Origin: Clostridia bacterium
GTDB lineage: Bacteria > Bacillota > Clostridia > Oscillospirales > RGIG5554
Direction: 5' to 3'
Assembly: GCA_017507855.1 (NCBI GenBank)
Contig: JAFWAE010000023.1
Coordinates: 1-64,000 of the forward strand
DNA length: 64,000 nucleotides
Part shown: positions 43,502 through 51,275 of the stretch, in pieces
Layout: each line of letters opens with the position of its first letter
Position numbering within the stretch: the first letter of the stretch is position 1
Program-made: the position numbers and the translations under genes
Notes under the pieces: generated by a model
What the model saw: the letters and a program-made list of their open reading frames with translations, nothing else
Databases searched by the model: none
Told to the model about the DNA's origin: nothing

Positions 43502-44854
43502 TTATTTTCCTACGCAGAAATTGGCAAAGATCTCGCCCACCACCCGTTCGGACACACCCGTGCCTCCCAGGCCCGTCAACGCGCGCAGGCCATCCTCCAG
43601 CTCCACGGAGACCATGTCCGCCTCCATCCCCGCTTCCAGCAGGTTGCAGGCCCGTTGAACGCAGGCCAAAGCGTTGGTCACAGCCGTATACTGGCGCACG
43701 TTGGTCAGCACACCGCTATCGGCGCGGCCCGCGGGAACGTAGTTTTCCTCCATCATGGCCAGCAGGGCTTCCATCCCCTCGCCCTGTTGGGCGCAAAGGG
43801 GGCATACTTGGCAAAAGGAGGTCTTCAGCTCCTCCAAAGCCACCGTGCCCAGATCCGTTTTGTTGGCCACGGCAATGCAGGGACGCCCTTTCACAGCGCG
43901 AATCACGCGGCGGTCCTCCTCCGTTAAGGGGACAGAGGCATCAAACACCGCCAAGATCAGCTCGGCCTCCCCGATCTTTTCCAAGGAGCGGTCCACCCCC
44001 AGGCTTTCCACCTCGTCCCGGGTCTGGCGAATGCCCGCCGTGTCCCAAAGCTGCAAAAGCATCCGTCCCGCCCGCACCGTTTCGTGCAAGGCGTCGCGGG
44101 TAGTGCCTGCATGGGCGGTCACAATGGCAGCCTCGTGGCGGCAAAGCCGATTGAACAGGGAGCTTTTCCCCACGTTGGGACGGCCGCAAAGCACGGTCTT
44201 GACCCCTTCCAGCGTGGCTCGCCCGTATTGAAAACCATCGGCCAAGGCCGCCAGCTCTCCCTCCAGCTTACGCAGGGAGGACAGCATCTCCCCCCGATCA
44301 AAGGTGCTTTCCCCTTCCTCCGGAAAGTCGATATCCACCATAATGGCGGCAATGGCGCGGGTCAGTACTTCACTCAGCCTGTCCGTACGGCGGCGCAGGG
44401 CTCCGCGCAGATTGGAAGCAGCCAGGGTGGCCCCTTCCTCCGTCTGTGCTCCCAGCAGATCTCCCACGGCCTCTGCCTCGTCCAGGGTGAGCTTGCCGTG
44501 CAAAAACGCACGGCGGGTAAATTCCCCCGCCTCGGCTCCCCGGGCACCGGCCTCCAGCAGAGCGGTCAGCACCGCCTCCGTCACCGCCGCGCCTCCGTGG
44601 CAGTAGATCTCCACCATATCCTCCCCCGTATAGCTGCGCGGAGAGGCAAACAAAACGGCCATGGCATCGTCCACCACCCGCTCCTTTCGGCGCACAGCAC
44701 AGCGGAACAAACGGCCGGCTCCATATTCCTTCAAGGGCTTGGAAGCGCCAAGCACCCGTTCAGCCACGGCATGGGCCTCTTCCCCGCTTACGCGGACCAC
44801 GGCAATGGCCCCCACCCCGCGAGGAGTGGAAACGGCCGCGATGGTATCAAACAT
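43502..44854 (-). CDS. mnmE: tRNA modification GTPase MnmE
   Basis: A 450-aa protein that with MnmG places the (c)mnm5 group on U34 of tRNAs. The N-terminal tetrahydrofolate-binding domain starts DTIAAVSTPRGVGAIAVVR. The G domain has GRPNVGKSSLFNRL, DTAGIRQT and ANKTDL. The C-terminal FCVGK supplies the conserved Cys. ATG 44854 is chosen, 9 nt after GGGGGA; the TTG two codons earlier is an alternative. Confidence 0.97.
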   Translation of the reverse strand: MFDTIAAVSTPRGVGAIAVVRVSGEEAHAVAERVLGASKPLKEYGAGRLFRCAVRRKERVVDDAMAVLFASPRSYTGEDMVEIYCHGGAAVTEAVLTALLEAGARGAEAGEFTRRAFLHGKLTLDEAEAVGDLLGAQTEEGATLAASNLRGALRRRTDRLSEVLTRAIAAIMVDIDFPEEGESTFDRGEMLSSLRKLEGELAALADGFQYGRATLEGVKTVLCGRPNVGKSSLFNRLCRHEAAIVTAHAGTTRDALHETVRAGRMLLQLWDTAGIRQTRDEVESLGVDRSLEKIGEAELILAVFDASVPLTEEDRRVIRAVKGRPCIAVANKTDLGTVALEELKTSFCQVCPLCAQQGEGMEALLAMMEENYVPAGRADSGVLTNVRQYTAVTNALACVQRACNLLEAGMEADMVSVELEDGLRALTGLGGTGVSERVVGEIFANFCVGK

Positions 44855-44889
44855 AAACAAGCGTCCCCCGTTTTTTTGCGTTTTTCTTA

Positions 44890-44918
44890 ATCATACCACA
44901 AACCACCTTCCCTTGCAA
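44890..44918 (-). promoter_or_regulatory. mnmE promoter
   Basis: TTGCAA (44913-44918), 17 bp, TATGAT (44890-44895). Confidence 0.65.
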
Positions 44919-44969
44919 GGCGTTAAAAATGAAAAACAGCCCCGCCTTGCAAAAAACTTTTTCCATCTC

Positions 44970-44998
44970 TTGACATTGTCTTCAAATCGTAGTATAAT
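44970..44998 (+). promoter_or_regulatory. Promoter of the P-type ATPase riboswitch transcript
   Basis: A perfect TTGACA-17 bp-TATAAT (44970-44975 and 44993-44998) puts the transcript start near 45005, at the first bases of the riboswitch. Confidence 0.88.
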
Positions 44999-45004
44999 AC
45001 CCTC

Positions 45005-45152
45005 GTCCATAAGGGAGTAGTTTCGTATCTCTGCAAGCAAGGGATGCGCACAGAAGTCAACATCTTGGCTGTTTTTGGGCAGTCTGGCTTTTGCAAAACA
45101 AAAAAACGAGACTTATGTACGCCCGCAGGGGCTGTACATAGGTCTTTTTTTT
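45005..45152 (+). promoter_or_regulatory. Candidate yybP-ykoY (Mn2+) riboswitch with terminator
   Basis: The leader opens with CCATAAGGGAGTAG, the conserved GGAGTAG loop of the yybP-ykoY class. CATAAG (45008-45013) can pair perfectly with CTTATG (45112-45117) to form the closing P1 helix after a GAGA run. CTTATG also belongs to the left arm of a 12-bp terminator stem (45109-45120 with 45134-45145) followed by eight T. The two folds exclude each other, so ligand binding should block termination and switch on the ATPase gene. Known members sense Mn2+ and precede P-type ATPases and Mn exporters. Confidence 0.8.
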
Positions 45153-45205
45153 ATAAACGGCATATAATAATTGCGATCATCTTGAACAAAGAAAGGATGC
45201 CTTGT

Positions 45206-47860
45206 ATGAAACATTATCTCCAGCCGGCCGATGCGGTGCTGGAAGCCGTGGGTAGCCGCGTCGAGGGGCTTACCTCCTCCCAGGCGCAAACGCGTCTGGA
45301 AACCAACGGTCCCAACAAATTGGCCGAGGGAAAAAAGGTCACCTGGCTGCAACGCTTTGCAGATCAGCTGAAAAACCCCATGATCATCGTGCTTATCGCG
45401 GCGGCGATCGTCTCGGCCGGCACGGCCATTGCCGCCAAGGAATCTTTTGCGGACGTGTTCATCATCCTGTTTGTGGTGGTGCTCAACGCCGTGTTGGGCG
45501 TACTGCAGGAAAGCAAAGCGGAAAAGGCCATTGAGGCGTTGAAGGAAATGGCCGCCGCCACCTCCAAGGTCCTGCGTGACGGCAAACAAATCGTGGTCCA
45601 CAGCGAAGATCTGGTAGTGGGCGACGTGATCATACTGGAGGCAGGCGATGCCGTCCCCGCCGACGCCCGTTTGCTGGAATGTATCAATATTAAAGCGGAA
45701 GAGGCCGCCTTGACAGGCGAGTCCGTTCCCGTCAACAAGACCGACAGGGTGCTGGAGGCCAAGGACGGGCAAGACGTTCCCCTGGGCGACCGCAAGAACA
45801 TGCTCTACATGGGCAGCACCATCGTATACGGCCGCGGCACGGCTGTGGTGGTGGGCACGGGCATGGATACGGAAATGGGTAAAATCGCCACCGCCATTTC
45901 CCAGGCTCAGGAGGGGCAAACTCCCCTGCAAAAAAAGCTGGCTGAGCTGAGCAAGGTTTTGACCTGGGCCGTATTGGGCATCTGCGTGTTTATCTTTGCC
46001 TTCCGCCTATTGGCCGCCAGGGCCTTCTCCACAGACGTGATGCTGGATTCCTTCATGCTGGCCGTCAGCCTGGCTGTGGCCGCCATTCCCGAAGGATTGG
46101 CCGCCGTAGTGACCATCGTTCTTTCCATCGGCGTGACCAAAATGAGTAAGCGAAACGCCATCATCCGCCGCTTGACTGCGGTGGAGACCCTGGGTTGCAC
46201 CCAAATCATTTGTTCCGATAAAACCGGTACGCTGACCCAAAACAAAATGACGGTGGTGGACCACGCCGCAGACGACGAGACCCTGCTGGCCACGGCCATG
46301 TCCCTTTGCAGTGACGCCGAACCGGACGAAAACGGCGACGCCGTAGGCGAGCCCACCGAATGCGCCCTGGTCAACTACGCCACCTCCCTTTCTTTGGACA
46401 AGCCCACGCTGAAGCAAAAGGCTCCCCGGGTGGGTGAGGCCCCCTTTGACTCTCAACGCAAGATGATGAGCACGGTGCACCAACTCTCGGACGGGCGCAT
46501 CGTTCAATACACCAAGGGTGCCCCCGACGAAATGCTGAAGGTCTGCACCCACATTTTACAGCAGGGCCGTGCAGTCCCCTTGACGGAGGAGCTTCGTGCC
46601 CAAGTGCTGGAGCAGAACCGCGCTTTTGCGGACCGCGCCCTGCGCGTGTTGGGTGCCGCCTTTAAGCTGTACTCCAAGCTGCCCGAGGATTTCTCCCCCG
46701 AGGCCATTGAAAGCAACCTGGTCTTCATCGGACTGGTGGGCATGATCGATCCCGTGCGCCCCGAAGTGACCGAGGCCATTGCCCAATGCCGCAGTGCGGG
46801 CATCCGACCCGTTATGATCACGGGGGACCATCTGAACACGGCGGTGGCCATCGCCATGCAGCTGGGCATCATCACCGATGCCTCCCAGGCTATCACCGGT
46901 GCCATGCTGGATCAGATCAGCGACGAAGAATTCAACGAGCGCGTGACTCAATATTCCGTCTACGCCCGCGTACAGCCCGAGCATAAGGTGCGTATCGTCA
47001 ACGCCTGGCGCACACGGGGCGCAGTCACGGCCATGACGGGAGACGGTGTCAACGACGCCCCCTCCATCAAAAGCGCCGACATTGGCATCGGCATGGGCAT
47101 TACCGGCACGGACGTAACCAAAAACGTGGCCGACATGGTACTGGCAGACGATAACTTTGCCACCATCGTCAAGGCCGTGGAGGAAGGCCGCCGCATTTAC
47201 GACAACATCCGTAAATCCATCCACTTCCTGCTGGCCTCCAACCTCAGTGAGGTGGTGGGCATTTTCCTGGCTACCCTGCTGGGCTTCACCCTGCTGGAAC
47301 CCGTGCATCTGCTGTGGATCAACCTCATCACCGACACCTTCCCCGCCCTGGCTTTGGGCATGGAAAAGGGGGAGCGCGACCTAATGCAACGTCCTCCCCG
47401 CAATTCCAAGAGCGGCATTTTTTCCGACGGTGTGGGCTTTTCCGTGGTGTACCAGGGCATTTTGGTGGCCGTGCTGACCCTGGCCGCCTACTTCATCGGC
47501 CATTACATGGAAGCCGGCGTATGGGAATGGACCAACAGCCCCGACGGCACCACTATGGCCTTTTTGACCCTCTCTTTGGCCGAGATCTTCCACTCCTACA
47601 ACATGCGCTCCCAACACGGCTCCCTGTTTGGGATCAAAACCCACAATAAATACCTTTTCGGAGCCATGCTTGCCTCTTTCCTGCTGACCACCGCCGTCAT
47701 CTACGTGCCCTTCCTGAAGAGCATTTTCGGCTTCGAGTCCATCTCTTTGGCAGAGTACGCCGTGGCTGTGCTGTTGGCCGCCTCGGTCATTCCCGTCGTA
47801 GAGACCGTTAAATTCTTTGCGCGCAAGGCTCGCCAAAAGAAAGCCGATCGATCTCTGTAA
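45206..47860 (+). CDS. P-type cation-transporting ATPase (Ca2+/Mn2+ type)
   Basis: An 884-aa P2-type ATPase. Cation ATPase N domain (residues 1-60), TGES actuator motif near 180, PEGLAAVVTIVLS in helix M4, phosphorylation site DKTGTLTQNK near 345, MTGDGVNDAPSIKSADIG hinge near 610, then four to six C-terminal helices. The family pumps Ca2+ out of the cell, and close relatives export Mn2+. The Mn2+-type riboswitch upstream makes Mn2+ efflux likely here. ATG 45206 has GAAAGGA 8 nt before it; the frame upstream of that lies inside the leader. A terminator follows. Confidence 0.93.
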   Translation: MKHYLQPADAVLEAVGSRVEGLTSSQAQTRLETNGPNKLAEGKKVTWLQRFADQLKNPMIIVLIAAAIVSAGTAIAAKESFADVFIILFVVVLNAVLGVLQESKAEKAIEALKEMAAATSKVLRDGKQIVVHSEDLVVGDVIILEAGDAVPADARLLECINIKAEEAALTGESVPVNKTDRVLEAKDGQDVPLGDRKNMLYMGSTIVYGRGTAVVVGTGMDTEMGKIATAISQAQEGQTPLQKKLAELSKVLTWAVLGICVFIFAFRLLAARAFSTDVMLDSFMLAVSLAVAAIPEGLAAVVTIVLSIGVTKMSKRNAIIRRLTAVETLGCTQIICSDKTGTLTQNKMTVVDHAADDETLLATAMSLCSDAEPDENGDAVGEPTECALVNYATSLSLDKPTLKQKAPRVGEAPFDSQRKMMSTVHQLSDGRIVQYTKGAPDEMLKVCTHILQQGRAVPLTEELRAQVLEQNRAFADRALRVLGAAFKLYSKLPEDFSPEAIESNLVFIGLVGMIDPVRPEVTEAIAQCRSAGIRPVMITGDHLNTAVAIAMQLGIITDASQAITGAMLDQISDEEFNERVTQYSVYARVQPEHKVRIVNAWRTRGAVTAMTGDGVNDAPSIKSADIGIGMGITGTDVTKNVADMVLADDNFATIVKAVEEGRRIYDNIRKSIHFLLASNLSEVVGIFLATLLGFTLLEPVHLLWINLITDTFPALALGMEKGERDLMQRPPRNSKSGIFSDGVGFSVVYQGILVAVLTLAAYFIGHYMEAGVWEWTNSPDGTTMAFLTLSLAEIFHSYNMRSQHGSLFGIKTHNKYLFGAMLASFLLTTAVIYVPFLKSIFGFESISLAEYAVAVLLAASVIPVVETVKFFARKARQKKADRSL

Positions 47861-47874
47861 CCCGTTGCAAAAAA

Positions 47875-47912
47875 AAGAGCGAAGGATCACGATCCTTCGC
47901 TCTTCTTTTTTT
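47875..47912 (+). terminator. Rho-independent terminator
   Basis: A perfect 14-bp stem with a 2-base centre (effective loop larger) and a seven-T run after it. Confidence 0.88.
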
Positions 47913-47962
47913 GCGGATATACGCCCCGTTCCGTTTCATAGGCAAGGATGCCTCGGCGGCTT

Positions 47963-48208
47963 TCAGCCGAGCCCGTTTAAGCGGCGTTGGGAAAACTGCG
48001 CGTGCAAAGCTTGCAGGCAGGCCTCCTTGGCCTCGGCCTTGGCAGTATTCTCGTAAGCCACCGTGCCGCCGGCATTTTTGACCGCCACGCTCTCCACCGT
48101 TTCCACCAGCTCCCGTTCCTGCCCCGGAGTAAGGGGGCACGTATGCTGTACCGCTTCACTTTGGGATCGTTTTTTTAGAGCCTGTCGGCCAAGCATCGGG
48201 TGATGCAA
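47963..48208 (-). CDS. Small protein of unknown function, second ORF of a pair
   Basis: An 81-aa ORF whose 5' end overlaps the preceding ORF by 34 nt in another frame. It is hydrophilic, with CPLTPGQERELVETVESVAV and a helical C-terminus KAEAKEACLQALHAQFSQRR. No ribosome site is visible before either possible ATG (48208 or 48196). It could be translated by coupling, or it could be the continuation of the upstream ORF broken by a frameshift near a run of seven A. Not recognised. Confidence 0.45.
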   Translation of the reverse strand: MHHPMLGRQALKKRSQSEAVQHTCPLTPGQERELVETVESVAVKNAGGTVAYENTAKAEAKEACLQALHAQFSQRRLNGLG

Positions 48209-48507
48209 TGGCGCATCCGTCGGCTCAGGCAGTGGATAAAGGGCTCCCCTTCCTGCAAAAAATCAAAGGCTTCCACCGCCTTTTCCAACTCGTCCAAGCA
48301 CTGAAAAAGGGTGTTCATGGTTTGGACCTGCTTGGGTGCTTGTTCGACCTTCCCTGCCACAAAGGGTAAAAAGCCTTGTATCAAGGCCTCCTTAGCCGCC
48401 GCATCTCCTGCAGCCTTGCGGAGACCCAAAGCCTTTTCTTCCTCACGGCTCAGGCGGGGTAGTTTTTTGGCCTTGCTCAAAAAATCGTCCAGTGTAACAA
48501 AAACCAT
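48175..48507 (-). CDS. Small sigma-region-like protein
   Basis: A 110-aa protein. LPRLSREEEKALGLRKAAGDAAAKEALIQGFLPFVAGKV resembles the region 1.2/2.1 start of sigma-70 factors (two-residue EE cluster, GD, then the LI-x-LPFV helix), but the core and region 4 are absent. GTAGGAGG lies 7 nt before the ATG and a good promoter precedes it. It may be a truncated sigma factor or a small regulator. It overlaps the following ORF. Confidence 0.55.
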   Translation of the reverse strand: MVFVTLDDFLSKAKKLPRLSREEEKALGLRKAAGDAAAKEALIQGFLPFVAGKVEQAPKQVQTMNTLFQCLDELEKAVEAFDFLQEGEPFIHCLSRRMRHCITRCLADRL

Positions 48508-48558
48508 GGCGTGCCTCCTACTTTTTTTGGGGGAAGATCGGCCTTTTCCCTTATATTA

Positions 48559-48587
48559 TATATACCACATTTGGCCAAAAAAATCAA
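48559..48587 (-). promoter_or_regulatory. Promoter of the sigma-like ORF pair
   Basis: TTGATT (48582-48587), 17 bp, TATATA (48559-48564). Confidence 0.65.
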
Positions 48588-48620
48588 GTGAGACGGGCAT
48601 GGAGAAACCGCCCAAAAACC

Positions 48621-48650
48621 AAAAGCGGAGTGCTTGCCACCCCGCTTTTA
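48621..48650 (-). terminator. Rho-independent terminator of the PHP gene
   Basis: A 12-bp stem with a 5-base loop is followed by GGTTTTT on the minus strand. Confidence 0.7.
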
Positions 48651-48669
48651 TGACTGTAAGACCGTTTTT

Positions 48670-49458
48670 TTAGACCCGAGCCGGCTGCCACAGATCCTCC
48701 CAACGGATGCCCGCGCGTTGGGCCGCCCGCTCCAGCAGGGCGTGCTTACCTATAAAGGTTTCCGGCGCATGGGCGTCGGAGCCGAAATGGAAACGGCAGC
48801 CGCATTCCTTGGCAATGGAAAGCATGCGTATATAGCTGGGCGACAAGCCTTCCTCGTCCAGCGTGACGGTGTTTCGGTACAAGCAGGCGTGGATCTCGAT
48901 GCTTTTTTCATGCCGCGCAGCCAGGGTATAGCATTCTCCCAGCATTTGGTCGTCCATCCCATCCAGGATCTCCTGCTGATCGGGAGCACAAATAGGATAC
49001 AAGGGGTGGCAGATAGCGGTGGGAACGCCCAGATCCAAATAACAGGCCTGCTTAAAATTTTCTATCGTCAGATGGCGGACCTTTTCGGGTGTGGAAAGAT
49101 CAAAATCCCGATAGTGGTGGATCTGGTTGAAAATATGGCTGGGCGCCACCAGTACGTAATCAAAGGCGCTTGCACTCTGCCTGTCCAGCATGGGCGGACG
49201 CCCGTAATGCAGTTCCATCTCACAACCGAACAAAAGCTGTACCGACGTGCGGTTTTGCAAGGCACGGATCTGCTCACAGGACTGCAGGGTATACTCCAAA
49301 CCCAAATGAAGGTACAGATGATTGGAAATGCCGATCCTCTTTATCCCCTCCTGCTCGCAATAAGGCAGGTAAGACTCCGCCGTGGTGGTGGAAGGGGCGC
49401 AAAGGGAAAGGTTGGTGTGCAAGTGCAGATCGGCAACGCATAATGCTTCAAGACGCAT
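48670..49458 (-). CDS. PHP-domain metal-dependent phosphoesterase
   Basis: A 262-aa PHP-domain protein. VADLHLHTNLSLCAPS at the N-terminus, ISNHLYL, FGCEMELHYG, AICHPLYP, IEIHACLY and FGSDAHAPE supply the metal-binding His, Glu and Asp residues in the usual order. Relatives include histidinol phosphatases and 3',5'-nucleotidases; the substrate here is unknown. ATG 49458 is preferred to 49464 because the GGGGGG ribosome site would touch the latter. Its own terminator follows. Confidence 0.87.
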   Translation of the reverse strand: MRLEALCVADLHLHTNLSLCAPSTTTAESYLPYCEQEGIKRIGISNHLYLHLGLEYTLQSCEQIRALQNRTSVQLLFGCEMELHYGRPPMLDRQSASAFDYVLVAPSHIFNQIHHYRDFDLSTPEKVRHLTIENFKQACYLDLGVPTAICHPLYPICAPDQQEILDGMDDQMLGECYTLAARHEKSIEIHACLYRNTVTLDEEGLSPSYIRMLSIAKECGCRFHFGSDAHAPETFIGKHALLERAAQRAGIRWEDLWQPARV

Positions 49459-49535
49459 AAACATCCCCCCTTTTTCGGATTTCTGCCATCATTGTATCAC
49501 AAGCCCGGAAAAAAGTAAATCCTCTGTGCAAAACA

Positions 49536-49571
49536 AAGCAGCACAAGGATCCGAGAACCCTTGTGCTGCTT
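49536..49571 (-). terminator. Rho-independent terminator of glnA
   Basis: A 13-bp stem with a 10-base loop is followed by TGTTTTG, just after the glnA stop. Confidence 0.85.
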
Positions 49572-49578
49572 GACAAAA

Positions 49579-51000
49579 TTACAGGTTGTAGTACTTGTCG
49601 AATTCGGCGGGATGAGGAATGGCAGCCAGCTGTCTGCATTCGGCGCGCTTGGATTTGATAAAGTTGCGGATCAGCTCCTCGGGGAACACACCGCCCTCGG
49701 TCAGGTAGGCAAAATCCTTCTCCAGGCAATCCAGCGCCTCCTCCAAAGACACGGGCAATCCCTGCAACTTGGCCTTTTCCTCCTCGGGGAGGTTGTACAG
49801 GTTCATATCGTAGGGGCCCCAGCCGTTGGCGTGGGGATCGATCTTGTTCTTCACACCGTCCAGGCCTGCCATCAGGATGGCCGCATAGCAGAAATAGGGA
49901 TTACAGGTGGCGTCGGGATTGCGCAGCTCAAAGCGGCGCTTGTCGGGGCTTTTGGCGTAAGCGGGAATGCGGATAACGGCACTGCGGTTGGAGGTGGCGT
50001 AACCCACGGTAACGGGCGCCTCAAAACCGGGCACCAAGCGCTTGAAGGAGTTGGTGCTGGGGTTGGTGATGGCGCACAGGGAGCCGATATGCTTCAGCAA
50101 ACCGCCGATAAAGTAGTGGGCCGTTTCACTGAGGTGAGAATAGCCGTTGTCATCGGAAAATACGGGCTGGCCGTCCTTAAACAGCAGCATATGCACGTGC
50201 ATACCGCTGCCTGCCTCGCCGTAAATGGGCTTGGGCATAAAAGTGGCGCTCTTGCCATATTTGAGGGCCGTGTTATGGATGATGTATTTGATCATCATCG
50301 TAGCGTCGGCCATGTGCACCACTTCACCCAGCTGGGGCTCGATCTCGAACTGACCGGAGGCCGCTACCTCGGGGTGGTGATAGTTGATCTCAATGCCCGC
50401 GTCCTTCATGAGCATGCACATTTCGCTGCGGCATTCGTAAGAAACGTCAAAGGGCTTGGCAATGTGATAGTTCTTCTGCTTGGCGACCACCACGCCGTGA
50501 CCCTCGCTGTCGGAATTCCAGTAGGACTGCTTGGCGTCCACGGTAGCGCCGATATAGCGGCCGTCCACGTTCCACGTCACGTCGTCAAACAGGTAAAATT
50601 CGAACTCGGGCAGGATCTTCATTTCATCGGCAACGCCGCTTTTTTTCATGTGCTCCACGGCCGCCTTGATAATGTTGCGGGGATACTGAGCCAGGGGGCG
50701 GTTTTCAGGCGTATCGATGATCATGGCGTTACCCGTCATAGACAGGGTGGGAATGTCGCAGAAGGGATCGATCAAAGCCGTATCGGGATCGGGAATAAAC
50801 ACCATATCGCTCTTCTCCACCACGGCGTAACCGTAGTTGGAGGCATCAAAGCCGATGCCGCTTTTCATGGTGTCCTCGGAAAAGTTTTCGGCGGGGATGG
50901 TCACGTGGCGGTACTGGCCGTTGATGTCCACCATTTTGAAGTCCACCATCTTAATGTTATTTTCCTTGATCAAATTCAGGATGTCATTGACTGTTTTCAT
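49579..51000 (-). CDS. glnA: Glutamine synthetase (type I)
   Basis: A 473-aa enzyme that makes glutamine from glutamate, ammonia and ATP. EFEFYLFDD near residue 131 holds metal-binding Glu residues. AGSGMHVHMLLFKDGQP holds the active-site His. NPSTNSFKRLVPGFEAPV is the ATP-binding region, and NRSAVIRIPAY precedes the RRFELRNPDATCNPY Arg motif. There is no obvious adenylylation-type NLYDLP motif, only NLYNLPEEE without the Tyr. The start has GGGAGA 7 nt upstream, and expression is probably under a GlnR-type box. It is a single-gene unit. Confidence 0.96.
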   Translation of the reverse strand: MKTVNDILNLIKENNIKMVDFKMVDINGQYRHVTIPAENFSEDTMKSGIGFDASNYGYAVVEKSDMVFIPDPDTALIDPFCDIPTLSMTGNAMIIDTPENRPLAQYPRNIIKAAVEHMKKSGVADEMKILPEFEFYLFDDVTWNVDGRYIGATVDAKQSYWNSDSEGHGVVVAKQKNYHIAKPFDVSYECRSEMCMLMKDAGIEINYHHPEVAASGQFEIEPQLGEVVHMADATMMIKYIIHNTALKYGKSATFMPKPIYGEAGSGMHVHMLLFKDGQPVFSDDNGYSHLSETAHYFIGGLLKHIGSLCAITNPSTNSFKRLVPGFEAPVTVGYATSNRSAVIRIPAYAKSPDKRRFELRNPDATCNPYFCYAAILMAGLDGVKNKIDPHANGWGPYDMNLYNLPEEEKAKLQGLPVSLEEALDCLEKDFAYLTEGGVFPEELIRNFIKSKRAECRQLAAIPHPAEFDKYYNL

Positions 51001-51013
51001 AACTTTTCTCCCT

Positions 51014-51030
51014 TGTAAAATAATTTTACA
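51014..51030. promoter_or_regulatory. GlnR/TnrA-type operator in the glnA leader
   Basis: TGTAA-N7-TTACA, an exact match to TGTNAN7TNACA and part of a 19-bp inverted repeat. It overlaps the predicted transcript start and leader of glnA, a position suited to repression by GlnR under nitrogen excess. No glnR gene is in this window. Confidence 0.7.
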
Positions 51031-51035
51031 ACTAT

Positions 51036-51063
51036 ATTATACCTCTTTTGGAAATAATGTCAA
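51036..51063 (-). promoter_or_regulatory. glnA promoter
   Basis: TTGACA (51058-51063), 16 bp, TATAAT (51036-51041). Confidence 0.8.
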
Positions 51064-51129
51064 GAAATTTCGTCAGTAATTCTCAAAATACCCCGCTCCC
51101 GCCCAAAAAATCTTCCTTTTCTTTGGAGG

Positions 51130-51158
51130 TTGACAGAAACCAAACGACATGTTATATT
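51130..51158 (+). promoter_or_regulatory. Promoter of the glycyl radical enzyme gene
   Basis: TTGACA (51130-51135), 17 bp, TATATT (51153-51158). The leader of about 110 nt holds no other clear element. Confidence 0.78.
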
Positions 51159-51275
51159 GATGGTAACACAACAAAGGCCGCAAAAGTTCCGCCCGCACGC
51201 CCAGACCATGTTGCCCGGCAGGTCATCCATACCGTTTCATCATTGGCAGATGAAAATAATGAAGGAAAATGATTT

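Noticed and set aside
47808-48140. Minus-strand ORF of 110 codons overlapping the small sigma-like pair
   Set aside because: It runs through the terminator palindrome of the ATPase gene, has no ribosome site and a biased Gly/Arg composition.
49561-51018. Plus-strand open frame of 485 codons
   Set aside because: Antisense shadow of glnA; low-complexity His/Val/Gly translation.
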